A stretch of 64,000 nt of DNA. Source: Artemisia argyi. Lineage: Eukaryota; Streptophyta; Magnoliopsida; Asterales; Asteraceae. Position numbers and translations under genes: made by a program. Shown here in pieces: positions 1 through 12,124 of this stretch. The stretch covers positions 5,389,001 through 5,453,000 of the forward strand of contig CM060703.1 in assembly GCA_030686995.1 (NCBI GenBank), in the 5' to 3' direction. Below the pieces are notes generated by a model. It was not told where the DNA came from, did not search any database, and worked only from the letters and a program-made list of their open reading frames with translations. Positions within the stretch are counted from its first letter, which is position 1. Each line of letters opens with the position of its first letter.

Positions 1-1211
1 CAATAACGAAGATAGTACGTCTTGATAAGTCTGTCTCATCTTTGTGCTTTGTCCAAGCTGCTGGCTAGCTTTTGCATCTGAAGCTCGCAAGCAAGATTAA
101 TGCATGTCAAACAAAGTACTTTAAGTACTAAATTTGTCTTTAGTATTTTGCTGTGTAGAAGTCATATGGAACACTGACGTCACCACCACATTCTCCCATA
201 ATTCATCATCGGAAGCACTATTTTGGCAGCACGTATTTTGGATAACTCATACAAACTAAACTCAGCAGAAATGACATGTTTTGCAAGATGCATGATGATA
301 TGAACAGAGGGGTAAATTGCAACATACAGTGATTACTTTAATGTAATATAAAAATACACCACTTCAACCACGTAGTTCATTCTGAAGCTCGCAAGCAAGA
401 AAGACTAATTTAAGCTCAATACAAAGAATTTAAAATGTGATTTGAAGATCCAAATGTTTTGTGGCATTACGGAGTATTTGACAACACTGTTGTTATCAAC
501 CCCATTAGTATCAAAATGGTGAAAAAGCCATTATCATTCACTAGTATGAACCAATAAAGAATTTTGTAACACTTTCAGGAACAACAAAAACAACAATAAT
601 TTGACATTTTCTTTTTGTTATTTATCTTTACATCTTCAACACCACCAACACACTTACTAATTGCTACCACCAAACTCTACTTCTAAGAAACAAAAACAAC
701 AATAATTTGGACATGAAACCCAATCCAAATTGAAGATAGTAGTTTCAAATTGATGAGGGTTATGAAATTGTATTCTTGAAGATAATAATATGTTAAGTAG
801 TGTTCTTAAATTTATCAATGAGTTATTGGTGTTTTTGGTTAGTTATTTTATTTTTTTTAAAAGTAAACTCACACAAAAATTTAAAGAAGAAGAAGATGAT
901 GAGGGCATATTAGTCTGTTCAATTCGGCTAAGGACGAAAACGAACCCAAAATTTCCTCAAAGAGAGGCCGCTTGCAGTTTCCAAACCGTAAAGACTAAAC
1001 GTGCAATTTGGTTAAACCATGAAGACTATTTTTGCAATTTACTCATGTGAAAATATATATATATATATAAAATAATAATAAATAATAATTATTCACGTGT
1101 TAGTTCCTCGTTATATATTTAAAAGATTAATAATACCATTTTCGATTATGTGTAGTATTAATTTCATTGTTGCTTTGGGGGTTTTAAATACTGTGTTTTT
1201 TTTATTGTAGG
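1..1211. other. intergenic, no gene recognised
   Basis: AT-rich sequence with no coding frame I can support. A motif of about 19 bp (CTGAAGCTCGCAAGCAAGA) occurs near 80 and again near 381. An AACAAAAACAACAATAATTT block occurs near 583 and 690. A short (TA)n tract lies near 1053-1068. An 86-codon frame at 790-1050 has no recognisable domain and low-complexity, lysine-rich content, so I do not call it a gene. Confidence 0.6.
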
Positions 1212-1460
1212 GGGTGTTTGTTTAAGCTTATTTGTGGGCTTATTAGCTTATTTGGTTCCGGCTTATATTTTATAAGCCCCAATTTTTTGGCTTATTATTA
1301 GACTTGTGGGCTTATATAAACTTATTATATATGATGTAATAAGCTTATACAAGCTCGCTCATATGTAAGTCTCAAAATAAGACAGAAAATCCGGGCTTAT
1401 GAAATATAAATCGATATCTAATAAGCTAATAAGTCCACAAATAAGCTTAAACAAACACCC
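1212..1460. repeat. foldback MITE with about 40-bp terminal inverted repeats
   Basis: The left end (1212-1251, starting GGGTGTTTGTTTAAGC) and the reverse complement of the right end (1421-1460) match over about 40 bases with a single difference that I can see. The interior is rich in GCTTAT and ATAAGC, so nearly the whole 249 bp can fold on itself. There is no coding capacity. This is the form of a non-autonomous DNA transposon. I could not find a clean target duplication, so the superfamily (hAT-like or PIF-like) is left open. Confidence 0.75.
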
Positions 1461-1952
1461 TATATAAGGTTGAATACAATGGTACCTTACAATAATCATA
1501 TCTAAACTACACCTCCCTTTCATTAACACAGATGGAATGTATATAATAAGTAACAAAAGTTTTTTTTTAACCTGTGTAGACCTTTATTTTTATGATTCTG
1601 GATAATAAAATCAACATTAGGTAGTTTTTAAACAAATATACAGTAATGATCACTACTATCTTTTATATGTAAAATAAAATCAGACGTGTTGGTATTATGC
1701 GTTTCTTTAGTTAAATGTGCTTTGGCTTCTCTGAATGTACCAATTATGAAGTCAAGCTGGAACATTGAATTTTTTTAACCTGTGCTTTGACACTTGTGAT
1801 TACTTTTGATTTACAGCTTATTAGCTTGTTAAGGAACTGTCTGATCTAATCGACGAACAAAGCACCATAGGAGGTGAAGCTTTAGGCCCAAAATTTAATC
1901 CCTACTTGTCGAAAATCTCTAAAATTCAAAACCTTAAGCCAAAATCAGAAAA
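1461..1952. other. upstream region of the F-box pseudogene
   Basis: AT-rich, non-coding. The last 60 bases read like a plant 5' leader running into an ATG at 1953 (context AAAATGTCT). No unambiguous TATA box was identified. Confidence 0.5.
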
Positions 1953-3047
1953 ATGTCTGATCTCATACCTTTCGATATCCAATCAGAAATCATGAAAAGA
2001 CTTCCTATCAAATCACTAATTCAATTCCAGTCCGTCTCGAAACAATGGAAGTCTCTTATTGACAGCCAGGAATTCATAAACAACAACCACATCAATCACA
2101 CAAACCCCCAACATCATCTACTTGTATGTAATGAGTTGGATAATGTCCAAACACATACTTCGATTATCGATAACAATACTTTCCCCCAACATAAGTTTCC
2201 CTTAACCGCTCCGGAGTCACTTAGCTTATTAAGAGACACATTAACACTCAGTTCCGTTAACGGGTTGTTGTGTTTTTGCGGTTTTTACGGAGACGTAGAT
2301 TCAAAAACTAAGATGGCTGTTATATGGAATCCTACTGTTAGGAAATCTGTTGGTATTTTTGTTATACCTAAAGCGGGGTATATGGATACTATTGTTGGTT
2401 TTGGGGTTTGTCCTGATACTAGTGACCCTAAGCTTGTTAAGATTAGTGTCACTAAAATACCTAGTATGTGGGAGATTGAGGTTTTTACGTTAAGTACACG
2501 TGTTTGGAAAACTGTGTATACGGGTGTGCATTTTAAATCTTGCCATTTGGCGTGCCTTCAGGTTTTTGTAAACGGGGTTATTTATTTCCTTGCTTATGGT
2601 TTTAGGGGTGCGCCTTTTAATTTTGTTATTTCGTTTGATTTGATGAGTGAGGAGTTTGGAGAAGTGTCTTCCAAAGAGTTTAGTATATACACCTAATCTA
2701 AATGTGGCAAAGATGGATGAGTCGCTTGGTTTACTTGAGTATTATCTCGAGGGTGACACTCGGTTTGTGGTGCATGGACGAGGAAAGATGGTGCTAATAA
2801 AACGTTTACTAAGATATATACTGTTAAGGTTGGGGATATTTGGTCGTACGGCGGTACGGTCAGGTATTGGGTTTCCGGAACAATGGTGAAGTTGTAATAG
2901 AAATTGCGGATGATGATAAATATGAAGAGTCTAGAATTGAACTTTATGAACCCTTGTCTGGTTAATGGAAAGCGACGTGCTTTCTCTGCGAGGCCGTACA
3001 TGGAAACGCTACTTTTGCTTGATCATTCAAATTCTATCATTCATTAA
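1953..3047 (+). pseudogene. F-box protein with F-box-associated (FBA) region, frame-broken
   Basis: An intact family member would be the substrate-recognition subunit of an SCF E3 ubiquitin ligase. The reading starts MSDLIPFDIQSEIMKRLP, with the F-box over about residues 4-45 (the LPIKSLIQFQSVSKQWKSLI stretch). It is followed by kelch/FBA-like sequence (residues 100-240) with the typical VIWNPTVRKS motif. The opening frame stops at 2696. Homologous sequence continues in other frames: one from about 2675, the first frame again from about 2772, a third from about 2873 to 2965, then the first frame to TAA at 3045-3047. The last part includes the PYMETLLLLDHS tail common in this family. At least four frame changes in 400 bp mark it as a pseudogene unless the assembly is wrong. 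The specific target is unknown. Confidence 0.85.
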
Positions 3048-3488
3048 CAAAGATGATAGTGCATATTGCAAGGCGTCGAGATCAAGCTGTAGGTATTAGA
3101 TCAGTCTTTATTATTGAGTTTAGTTTATGTTACTAGAAAGATAAGTGTGAACATATTTGTAAGTGAATGCTGATTAAGGTGGTTCAGTGGCTGGTATAAT
3201 CACTGGTTGGTTTGCTGAATAATGAAATGTTTAGGTTAATTATATTTGGGATGGTAGATGAAATGTTGCATATCCGTTTATGCAGTAGTTAACTTATTTG
3301 CTTGTGGTATGTATTTTGCTTTATTTGTTTGTTTATTCAAATATTTGAAACATTTATATGCTATTAAAGCGAGCCAAACCTATAACCATTGATTTAAGAC
3401 CAATGGCTAAAACAAATGTTATGCTGGAAGATTGGCTAGGAATTATGCGGTTCGAGTAATTGCACGTGCATCAGCATATGTCCAGATT

Positions 3489-3492
<4 letters not shown>

Positions 3493-3529
<37 letters not shown>
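3493..3529 (+). repeat. poly(A) run, 37 nt
   Basis: An uninterrupted A run 450 bp downstream of the F-box pseudogene. It could be the tail of an old retroposed sequence, but no LINE, SINE or target duplication is visible next to it. Run length in such homopolymers is easily misassembled. Confidence 0.9.
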
Positions 3530-3531
<2 letters not shown>

Positions 3532-3645
3532 AACAACATGAATCAATGATACAATTAGGGATTGACGTTGATCAGCAATTACTGATTTGTTGAGGTGAAA
3601 TATAGAAGATTGAACAGTGCCTACTATTGTAGCAATAGCAATCTA

Positions 3646-3848
3646 GGCTATGCATGTTTGGCAAAAAGTAGTTGTGGGCTCCGGCTCACCGCTCACAGCT
3701 TCATAAAGAAGCATTGGAAAAATGAGTTTTCTTAAAAAAATAGCAAAGCTCACAGCTCTCATGCCAAATGAACACTAAAAATCAAAAAGCTCATTCTCAC
3801 CGCTCATTGCCCCAAAAAGCTCCAAAAAGCTTTGTGCTAAACATAGCC
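3646..3848. repeat. possible small MITE
   Basis: The left edge reads GGCTATGCATGTTTGGCA. The reverse complement of the right edge reads GGCTATGTTTAGCACAAAG. The match is imperfect. The interior repeats CTCACCGCTCA/AGCTC motifs. No target duplication was found, so this is a tentative call. Confidence 0.4.
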
Positions 3849-4676
3849 CCAAGAACATGAGTAGCTTTGGAAAAATTATACTACATCATGGCAGCCAGAG
3901 CGGCCTTATATTTCTGTGTCATGTAAGTTTTGGTGTTTCACATATTTGTTTGCTTTTTCAAATAGTTGAAAAACACACATATCCTAGTATCAGTGAGTCA
4001 AGCTTGAAACCATGGATTTAACACACTTTGTTGATGGGAGGTGATACGTCACTTAACTCCTCTTCTTTCTTTCTCATGCCATTCCTTTTGTTGCCCACAC
4101 CTTTCCTATGTCCTGATTTCGTGCGCCTATTTCCCCTGACCACAAGACGGCAGCACATTTTTCTGTATCCATTTCAACTTGCTACCACCCAGCTCATACC
4201 CTCATCCCTGTTCCCCTTTATGGCAGTCATGGCACTCGTTGAGACTCATTGCATATCTTTGCTGTGCTGCAACTTAGTCAGCGTGTTGAAGCAAAGTCCT
4301 TGATCGTCTTAGATGTTTGAGGGGGTTTTAGGATGATACAGGAATACTAATTCGTTGTTTATATAGTCTCTTTAAGTGCTATGTATTGATTCAAAGATTT
4401 TACCGAAGTAATCTAAATAACTGTTCTTGTGTTTTCTGTAAAACAACATTCATTTTGAACCGGGTCATAATGGTCATTTTAAAAACCAAGTCAAACGGGT
4501 CTTCTTTGTTCAGGTTAATCCTACCTTATTTCATTATGATGTCTCAGTTTTAACCATTCCTTTCATAAAGAGCACCAGTTAGTATAATTTAACTAGTGTA
4601 GCATTATAGAAGAAATGATAGGATGATATTGATATAGCAGCTAAGTTGAACTTATATAAATTTACCAGTCAGTATA

Positions 4677-7052
4677 TGTGACAACAGGCAAATTAGGAAG
4701 CCATTTTGAAAACCCGCATTACGTAAAAGTTCGTTTATAAATTTATATTTGGAATTTTATTCATAACGAACTTGTAAAACCTATATTGTGGTCGGTTATA
4801 TTTTAAAATCTTTATGAGATTTGAAGATTTATTTCAATGATTCGATATTGAAATATACGTGGTGATTTATTTTGAAATTCTCATTTGGTACTGCGTTGAC
4901 TCCGGCACTAGGATAACCTAACAGAAATTTTATGTCTTGAGTTTACGAATTCGACTATATATATATATATTTATTTACGGAACGTTTTGCGAGATATTAA
5001 ACGTTTTGAAATGAGTTTTGGGTTTTGGTTCGTGTATTTTACACTTTACCCTTAAACATTATTGATACTCTTATTATTATTATTGTTATTATCATAATTA
5101 TTATTGTTGTCCAAGTAAAAGAAAAGAAACAAATAAAATGAAAAGGAGTAGATTACAAAAACCGTCCGTTGTGTTTTCTTGGACACACACGCAACACAAA
5201 CATAGAAACTCCATCCTATCATCTCTCTCCCCTCTCTCTTTTGCTAACCCTAGCCGCCACTCAAATCCGGCCACCATAGCCGCACCGCCGGTTATCACCA
5301 CACACGAACACCACCACCATAATCCACTCGTCCTTCTCCACCTATTGACCCACACCACGCGCGTTAAACAATAAACCACCACCTCTTGGTTGTTCCACAG
5401 CCGTGCGTACACCACACACCATCATCATTTTCGAAGTTTTGGATATAGATCCGGGTATTGGAAGGTGAGAAAACGCGTTTTTACGCGTAGGTTTGGCTAA
5501 ACCGAGTCAAACTCGGATTATTTTGTGATGGGGTTTAAAGCTACATGTTTCTTCTAAAGATTTTGATAAGAAAAATAAATCGGTATCCATTTTGGTGTGG
5601 TTTTGACTCGGATTTGTGTAAATCCTTGTTAGGGTCTTGCTTGGATTGATTATATGGTTGAGTTTGGTTGTTTTTGGGTTCATGTCACGACCCTAGGAGC
5701 CATTTGGCTTGGTTTTTTGTTCGAGGGAAATCAAGCCGAGACCCCTTTGGGCTCGTGCCTTATGTTTTCTTTTGAATCCGAGGTTAGCCGTGACCCACTT
5801 GGGTCCGGAAATGGTTAAGTTTGTTTCGAGTTACTACCATTCTTCATTTTTCTTTTGATATGGTTATCTACCTGTTGTAATATTTTCTTTTTGGTCAAAG
5901 TATTTTGTTGACTGTAGATGATATTTATCATTGTGGATATTGTGGTATATTGATATTGGTATTGTTGTGATCCTTTGTTTTGGCCGAATACTTTGGATTG
6001 GTCGAGACCATTGTGGTCTCGACAATGGATATATTGTGATTATTGAGGAGTTGTTGACGAATGGTAAATGTGGGGACCGATTGTGAGACGGTCATTTAAA
6101 ATGACGGAGATAGGTTAGTCGGGTGCCGTAGTCGGACCCTATTGTTGTAGCACGTGATTTGGGTATTGTTGGACGGAGATTGATTACTTGATTTGACTTG
6201 ATTATTATTTCTATTTTGGACTTGGACAATGAGCCGAGAGTGATGACTCGGACATGTGACCATTTCGTATGACTCGATAAATATTTATAATTAAACGCAA
6301 ATAATAAAACTCGTAATAATATTATTGGTAATATAAACGTTTATATAAATATATAGACGTGAATAACGTATATATAACTATATAAATGCGTATATTAAAA
6401 ATAAAATGATCACGAGTAATATTATAACAATAACGTGATGATAAATATTATACTATGAAAGTAGTGTAATAATGTTGGGAGCGTTATTATGATTAAACAC
6501 TATAAATAACGATGAAATCTTGACGTTGAATAAATATGAAATAAAATAATTTCTTTTAATAAACGAGGGAAACTATCGAGTTATACGGGGTCGGGGTCAC
6601 TTGAGTCTAAGTGGATTATATTATTTGTGACGTTCGTGTTGTCACGGATATATGACAATTAATACACTCACTTTCGATAACTACGTAACTTATTTAATCG
6701 ACGGGTTAAATAAGAGCTATTTAGTTATTTAAATTGAGTATATTAATGGGCATCGTATCCTACGACGCCCATAGGTTGTGGTATGTGTACGAGAATAATA
6801 AATTACTAAGTATCTCGTGAGGTTGCCAAATTGACGAATTTGGTAAGCTTAACGGCATAATTAGAGAATTTATTAAACTTCGATATATACCATATAGTAC
6901 TTTATGTACAATGTGTGACCTAGGATTCGGGTATAATTTTAGAATGTTATATTAAGTAAATAAATATGGGGGGTTACCAAATCGACGGATTTGATAAACT
7001 TCGATGATTTATTTAAATAATATATTGGGCTAATGTTAGACCTATAGATTGT
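4677..7052 (+). repeat. 5' LTR of element 1, first part
   Basis: Matches 37091-39462 of the 3' LTR almost base for base. It is cut at 7052 by insertion of element A, where the 5 bases ATTGT are duplicated. A TA-rich stretch lies near 4955-4970. Short frames inside (for example a His-rich 78-codon frame at 5138) recur in both LTRs only because the LTRs are copies. I see no gene. Confidence 0.93.
6001..6023 (+). repeat. perfect 10-bp hairpin in the LTR of element 1
   Basis: GTCGAGACCA, loop TTG, TGGTCTCGAC. The same hairpin is unchanged at 38411-38433 in the 3' LTR, although neighbouring bases differ. Function unknown. Confidence 0.85.
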
Positions 7053-7076
7053 TGATGAGTGTGTAAATACTCATCA
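7053..7076 (+). repeat. LTR-edge hairpin with GTAA loop
   Basis: Arm TGATGAGTGT, loop GTAA, arm ATACTCATCA: ten pairs including one G-U. It starts at the first base of the LTR and is repeated at the 3' LTR start (18799). Element C carries the same hairpin with loop GCAA. Both loops fit the GNRA tetraloop form. Confidence 0.8.
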
Positions 7077-7199
7077 TTTCTGTTACATATAAGCTGCAAA
7101 AACATATGAAAACACACAGGAATGCCTTGAAATATATAAAATTATCCCTGGATTGTGTTTTTATGCAAAAGGATTGAAAACTGATGAAAAACAAAACAT

Positions 7200-7710
7200 T
7201 TCACATAATTTACAGTTTCAGTCCCTGAACTTTGGAAAATTGGCAAAACTAGTCCCTGGTAAATCAAAACTTGTACAAATGTCATAAAAGGTCCTTGGGA
7301 TTCATAAGTTGTCAAGAAAAGTCCTTTAAAGTTTAAAAATGGCAAAATGACAACTTTGGTCCCTCAACTTTTGAAAAGTGTCAAAATTAGTCCCCAAGGT
7401 TTTAAAAATAAGAAAATAATAAAAATAAACCTTATACTATTCTAAATTGACAAAATTGGTCCTTATGATAACTTTTGAGAAGATACAAATTCAACCCTTC
7501 AAAAATCAGAAAATTACAGGTTTGGTCCCTGGAGTTTGTGGAATTGGCAGATTTGGTCCCTGAGGTTTAAAATAATAAAATTTATACTTGTGGTCCTTGT
7601 ACTAATGATTAATTGCAGGTTTAGTCCTTATGTGGAGTTTGGAATAATGGCAAAATAGATCCCTAAAGTTTCAGCAAATTTACATTTGTGGTCCTTGGGC
7701 TTTATATACA
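7200..7710 (+). repeat. degenerate GGTCCCTNNNNTTT repeat array
   Basis: About thirteen variably spaced copies of a motif like TTTGGTCCCTGAGGTTT or TAGTCCCT, often paired with AATTGGCA or TGGCAAAA. Repeated at about 18940-19455 in the 3' LTR. This motif type is common in plant transposon and intergenic DNA. Role unknown. Confidence 0.7.
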
Positions 7711-9628
7711 AACCGGATCTATTCTATATTACTTAGCCCAAAATACCAAATTCCAAATCCAATCCAAACTAAACCCAGTTATATACCAGGCCACAAGGCC
7801 CAACACACCAAGCCCAATCCACTCCCTTTGTAAATAAATAAAACAAACAAATACCTCACCCCCGTTTTCCTCTTCTTCTTCCACCTCCCTCCCCCTCCAC
7901 CTGTAACTCTCCACCTCAACCTTCCAGCTCACCCTATATTCCTACCCACTCTCCACCACCTCTACCACTACCAACCCCCACAATAAATGCCCTTCACACC
8001 CAATTTCCACCCAAAATCACCACTGTTCACATACTTACCCATAGTTTTGAGCAAAACCACCCAACTTGGTCCAAACTATCACCAAACGTGTCCCTTACAC
8101 CTTTACAACATGCCAAGAATCCTTAATTAGTCTCAAACCGCCTCAATTCCACGTGGTGCGTTTTGGCGCCAAAACTGATTTAAATGGTTGGGATGAATTT
8201 GACCCAATCAATGGCTATGATTTGAAGTGGGAAAGTATCTGGAAGCTAGTGGGAAGATATTTGGTGATAAATACAGAAGAAAGAAGAAGAAGAGAATCAT
8301 CATAATTTCTAATCTAGTTTATGATAAATCGTAGTTAATCAAAATAGTTGTTACATGAGTGTAATTGTCAATTTCTGTTTCAAAAGTGTTTGTTAACTTT
8401 GCCAAAAGTGTAATAAACAGCTTTGGTTACTTGTATCAATTTATCTTTCAAGTTTTCAGTTAATCTCACTTTGTCCCATTTTCAATTCAAGTAATTTAAT
8501 TTCTGTTTGATACTTGTTAATTAGAGGACTCTAATCACACTACTTGGCTCTCAGTAAGCCATAGCAAGCTTTTAGATCATTCTAATTAGTAATAATCATT
8601 AAAAAAAGAAAAAATCAAAAAGAAATCAATAATTAGGTCATAATTTAGAAAGTTACTGTGAAGAAGCAAAGGAGCAAGTGCTATCTTGGATTGCCTTGGT
8701 TTAGAGCTCTGTGGAGAGTATTTAGGAGTGTTACTTAGTCCTTGGTTCTGTGTGTTCATCTCATTTCCCAAGATTGTAAGCAGTTTCATTATTTTTAGCA
8801 TCTTCTGTATTTGTTCTTAATTTAGTATAAAACCTCTTGATTCATACTTAGTTGATGTTTGTTAGTGGTAATCTAGAGTAAAATTGGTAGTTTGTTAATT
8901 GAAAATCTTAGTTGATAACAATTTTAGTTAGACAGTCAAATTAGTGTAAGTAGTGATTAATAGGTTATAGTTGTTATTATCTGTGTAATTGTGTCCATTT
9001 GATCTTAGTTCATCTGTATCAAGTGTTAAAATTCAGTTTCATGCTCTAAATCTGTATTGAGTAACACTAATCTAGAAAACAGTCCTATCTAGGGGTGTTT
9101 GGATCAAGCTGCCATACTAGTTTATGCATGTTATTGTGCTTTATTCTTGTTTCTGAATGTTAGTTTAGGTCATATTAGTTCATAACTGTCATAATAAATA
9201 GGCCTTATTAGTATAAAAGTCAAAATTAGTTGCAATTCCATCTAGCTATTTAACTGTTAGGAATATTTAGTCCATAATCATCATATTAGCTTAAAAGTTA
9301 ATAACCTAGCTTAATTTCACCATATCATAGCTTAATATAACTTAAGTAATCAGTAAACTAGGATCAAAGCTCAATTTAGTCAAACTTAGTAGTAATATAA
9401 AAAGTCAAATTTGCAGCCTAACTAATTTTTGAATTAACTTTGGAATTTTGGTGTGAGCTTGTTATTTGATATTAGGACTAGAGCTTGTAGGATAATATAG
9501 ACTTGTTACTGATCTCTTTGTTACTATTTTTATTAATTTTTATCTAGCTGATTAGAGTGCTTAATTAGTGCTTAACTTTTGGTGATTCTTCATAAGCCTC
9601 CCCTGTACTCAGTTTTAACACCCTCTTT

Positions 9629-10743
9629 CACAAGCTTGCATAAGCTTGTGTAGTGAGTGTTGACCTGTGCATTTTGGTTGTCTGTGATGCCCATGTGGCT
9701 AGTTATCTGAACTAAGTACTTATTTGCCTTTGATTGCTTATTTGGTCTGTTTATCTTGCTTTAAATTGTGTAACAAAATCAAACACTACACTGATCACTC
9801 AGTGTAAACAAGCAAAACCACAAGCCCACCATAAGCTCATCAATAAGCTTTGGCTTGTGATCTTTGGCTCATTAAGAAGCTAAGCAGTCCATTAATCAAG
9901 TTCAAACTTTAATTTACCATTACAAGTCCTTTTACTAGGGCTGCATCTCAGCTTTAACTTGTTCATTCACTCAGTTCTCTGAGTGACTCAGTCAAACCAC
10001 CAAACTTCATAAGCCCTCAATAAGCTACCCAGTGGTCCCCATTGGTCAAGCTTTGGTATTTTGGAATCCTTACCAGCCCTACTTTAAACTTCAACATTCA
10101 TTAAGTCCTCTTGAGCTTATTACATAAGCTAAATTTGACCATTTTGGTTGTCTGTTTGGGTGTTTGGATCTCAGTTTATTGGAAGTGCTTATAAGCTTTT
10201 CACAAGCTTATTAGCCAAATCCAGTGAACACAATTGTTCATACTTGTTAATATACTATATATACATAGTACTAATATTTTGTTTTCTTTCTTAAGCTTGT
10301 TTTAAAGCTTGTACTAAGCTCTCAAGCTTATTTCACTCACTCATTCAACTGAGTGAATCAGACTTGGACCCCTCACTTCCCAAGCTCTTTCTGAGCTTAT
10401 CAGTGGGTCCCACACCGTAAATCTTGGTTTTTCCAACCCCCCTCCTACCAGGCTTGAACCATTGACCCTTTGTTTGGCTTAGATCATAGTGGACCCCACT
10501 TGGTTTTACCTCACAAGGTTGTCCCATTTTCTGTCTCAGAATCCAATAAGCTAAGTGCTTATTTGTGTTCTGTGGCTTATTCAAGCTACTTATTTGGTTG
10601 AATCTTGTTAAGTACTGTATAAATAACTTATAGGAACCAGAATCTACCCTAGTGGACCCCACATAAGCTCATTTGAGCTTATTTCCTTCAAAGTCAACAG
10701 AAAAGTCAACTGTTTGGGGTAATAAGCACTTACAGTGCTTATT
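9629..10743 (+). repeat. cluster of perfect hairpins in the LTR of element A
   Basis: Six perfect inverted repeats with 3- to 5-nt loops: 9629-9650 (CACAAGCTT, loop GCAT), 9788-9805 (ACACTGA, loop TCAC), 9968-9985 (CACTCAG, loop TTCT), 10191-10211 (ATAAGCTT, loop TTCAC), 10663-10682 (ATAAGCTC, loop ATTT) and 10721-10743 (AATAAGCACT, loop TAC). The stretch is saturated with AAGCTT and ATAAGC words. The equivalent block lies at about 21375-22488 in the 3' LTR, where one hairpin (near 21535) has lost a pair. Confidence 0.75.
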
Positions 10744-11964
10744 CTTGGTTTCCAAGTTAGTTGTTTTTGTATTAGTTTCTTATTTTAAGTATTTTAATAG
10801 TTTTATAAAAGAAAAACCACAAAAAGCCAAACTTAATATTAGTGATAGCTTCTATTTAATCGAAACTATCTATTTAATTTTCTTTTTTAGCTTATTTATA
10901 AGCATTTCTTCTATTTTATATTTTTATTAAATCTCTTATATAGTAAAGTAATTTTATAAATTTTTCCAGAATTTTCTTTTGTCATCTAGTGTTATTTAGA
11001 ATTATTATTAGTTTATTTAATAATTAAATAATAAATAAGAATTAAATAGCATAATATATTTTTATAAGGTAACACCTATATTTTATATTTTTCCTAGCTT
11101 CTATAAGTCATAAAATAATTTTAGAAATTTTCTTGTGATTTATACTGTTCATTTACTAGTTTTCATAATTTAATTATTTTAATTAGATATTAATTAATAA
11201 ATAGAATAATAATTAGTAAATTAGATTAAAAATACATAATATAAGCTTTTTATAATTTTTTAGGATTCCTATGATGGTTAATTAGATATACAAAATTTTT
11301 CATAATTATCTAAGTCTTTTTAGTAATTATAAATAAGTTAATCAATATAATTAGTTAAATAATAAATAAATAATAAATAATTAATAATAGATAGATAAAT
11401 AGTGTGAAAAATATAATTTTAATTTTAAAATAAGTTTTATAATATTTTAGATTTTTAGAAATTTTAATTTTAATTTTCTAGACTTATTTTACATTTTTAT
11501 AATTAATAGTTAATTGTTAAATAATTAGTAATAGTTATTAAATATAAATAATTAATTAAATAGTTTTTAATTAATAAATAAATATTTTAAATTTATTTAA
11601 TTTGCATTTAAGCCCCTAAGGCTTATAAAATCCTACTATAAGTTAAATTTGTTTTTGTTTACGTTTAATTAGTAAACGTTTACGTTTTCAGCTCCTTTTT
11701 CACTTGTACTTATCTGATTTCATGTATTAGTTGATATAGCTTATTAAAGCTATTCACTCTTCTATTTCAGTAGTACAAATCACTTAAACCCTTTTCCTGT
11801 TCAATTCACCTGATCTCAAAGTCGTTTTATTTCAGATTTCATATCTCGTTGGGATCTAACGATCCGGGGAAACACTAAACTCACCGGAGTATTGGTTTAG
11901 GCTGTTTGACTTGTTGACCATTACTTGGTTGATATTATCTGACTGTTTAGAACGAATCAAAATT

Positions 11965-11982
11965 TGGCGCCGCTGCCGGGGA
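11965..11982 (+). other. primer-binding site of element A (tRNA-Asp type)
   Basis: TGGCGCCGCTGCCGGGGA lies five bases after the 5' LTR. It matches the complement of the plant tRNA-Asp 3' end except at one base (compare 27781-27798). Confidence 0.85.
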
Positions 11983-12124
11983 GGTGTGCTGCGTATTACG
12001 ACTTTTTGAAATATCTGTGAGTTTGAATTTTCACACTTTGTTATATATCATCTTTTTGTTCATATTTTATTTTCTATTTGTAATTTCCCGTCACTCTAAG
12101 TAATCTTAGAGTCGTCTCTAGTGC

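Larger units (their letters stand above)
3048..4671. other. intergenic, no gene recognised
   Basis: No supported gene. Contains a poly(A) run, a weak MITE candidate and, at 4570-4645, a block (AACTAGTGTAGCATTATA and onward) that is found again near 40853-40910 beyond the inserted retroelement. A 91-codon frame at 4028-4303 is hydrophobic and Pro/Leu-rich without a recognisable domain. Confidence 0.5.
7053..11959 (+). repeat. 5' LTR of element A
   Basis: 4,907 bp, nearly the same as 18799-23704. It opens with a hairpin (7053-7076) and then holds a GTCC-repeat array, a hairpin cluster and a very AT-rich block of about 800 bp (10850-11640). A 79-codon frame at 8066-8305 recurs at 19812-20051 but has no ATG start and no recognisable domain, so I treat it as non-coding. 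The ending GAATCA lies just before the primer site. Confidence 0.95.

Noticed and set aside
4028..4303. 91-codon hydrophobic frame
   Set aside because: Pro/Leu-rich, no domain, no promoter or splice context.
5138..5374. Ser/His-rich 78-codon frame in the LTR of element 1, longer in the 3' LTR (37548-37910)
   Set aside because: Low complexity, with different lengths in the two LTRs after single changes. No evidence of coding.
8066..8305. 79-codon frame found identically in both LTRs of element A (also 19812-20051)
   Set aside because: It is duplicated only because the LTRs are copies. It has no ATG start and no recognisable domain.
11961..11990. tRNA gene suggested by the tRNA-Asp-like sequence
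   Set aside because: Only the 18 bases complementary to the tRNA 3' end are present. It is a primer-binding site.
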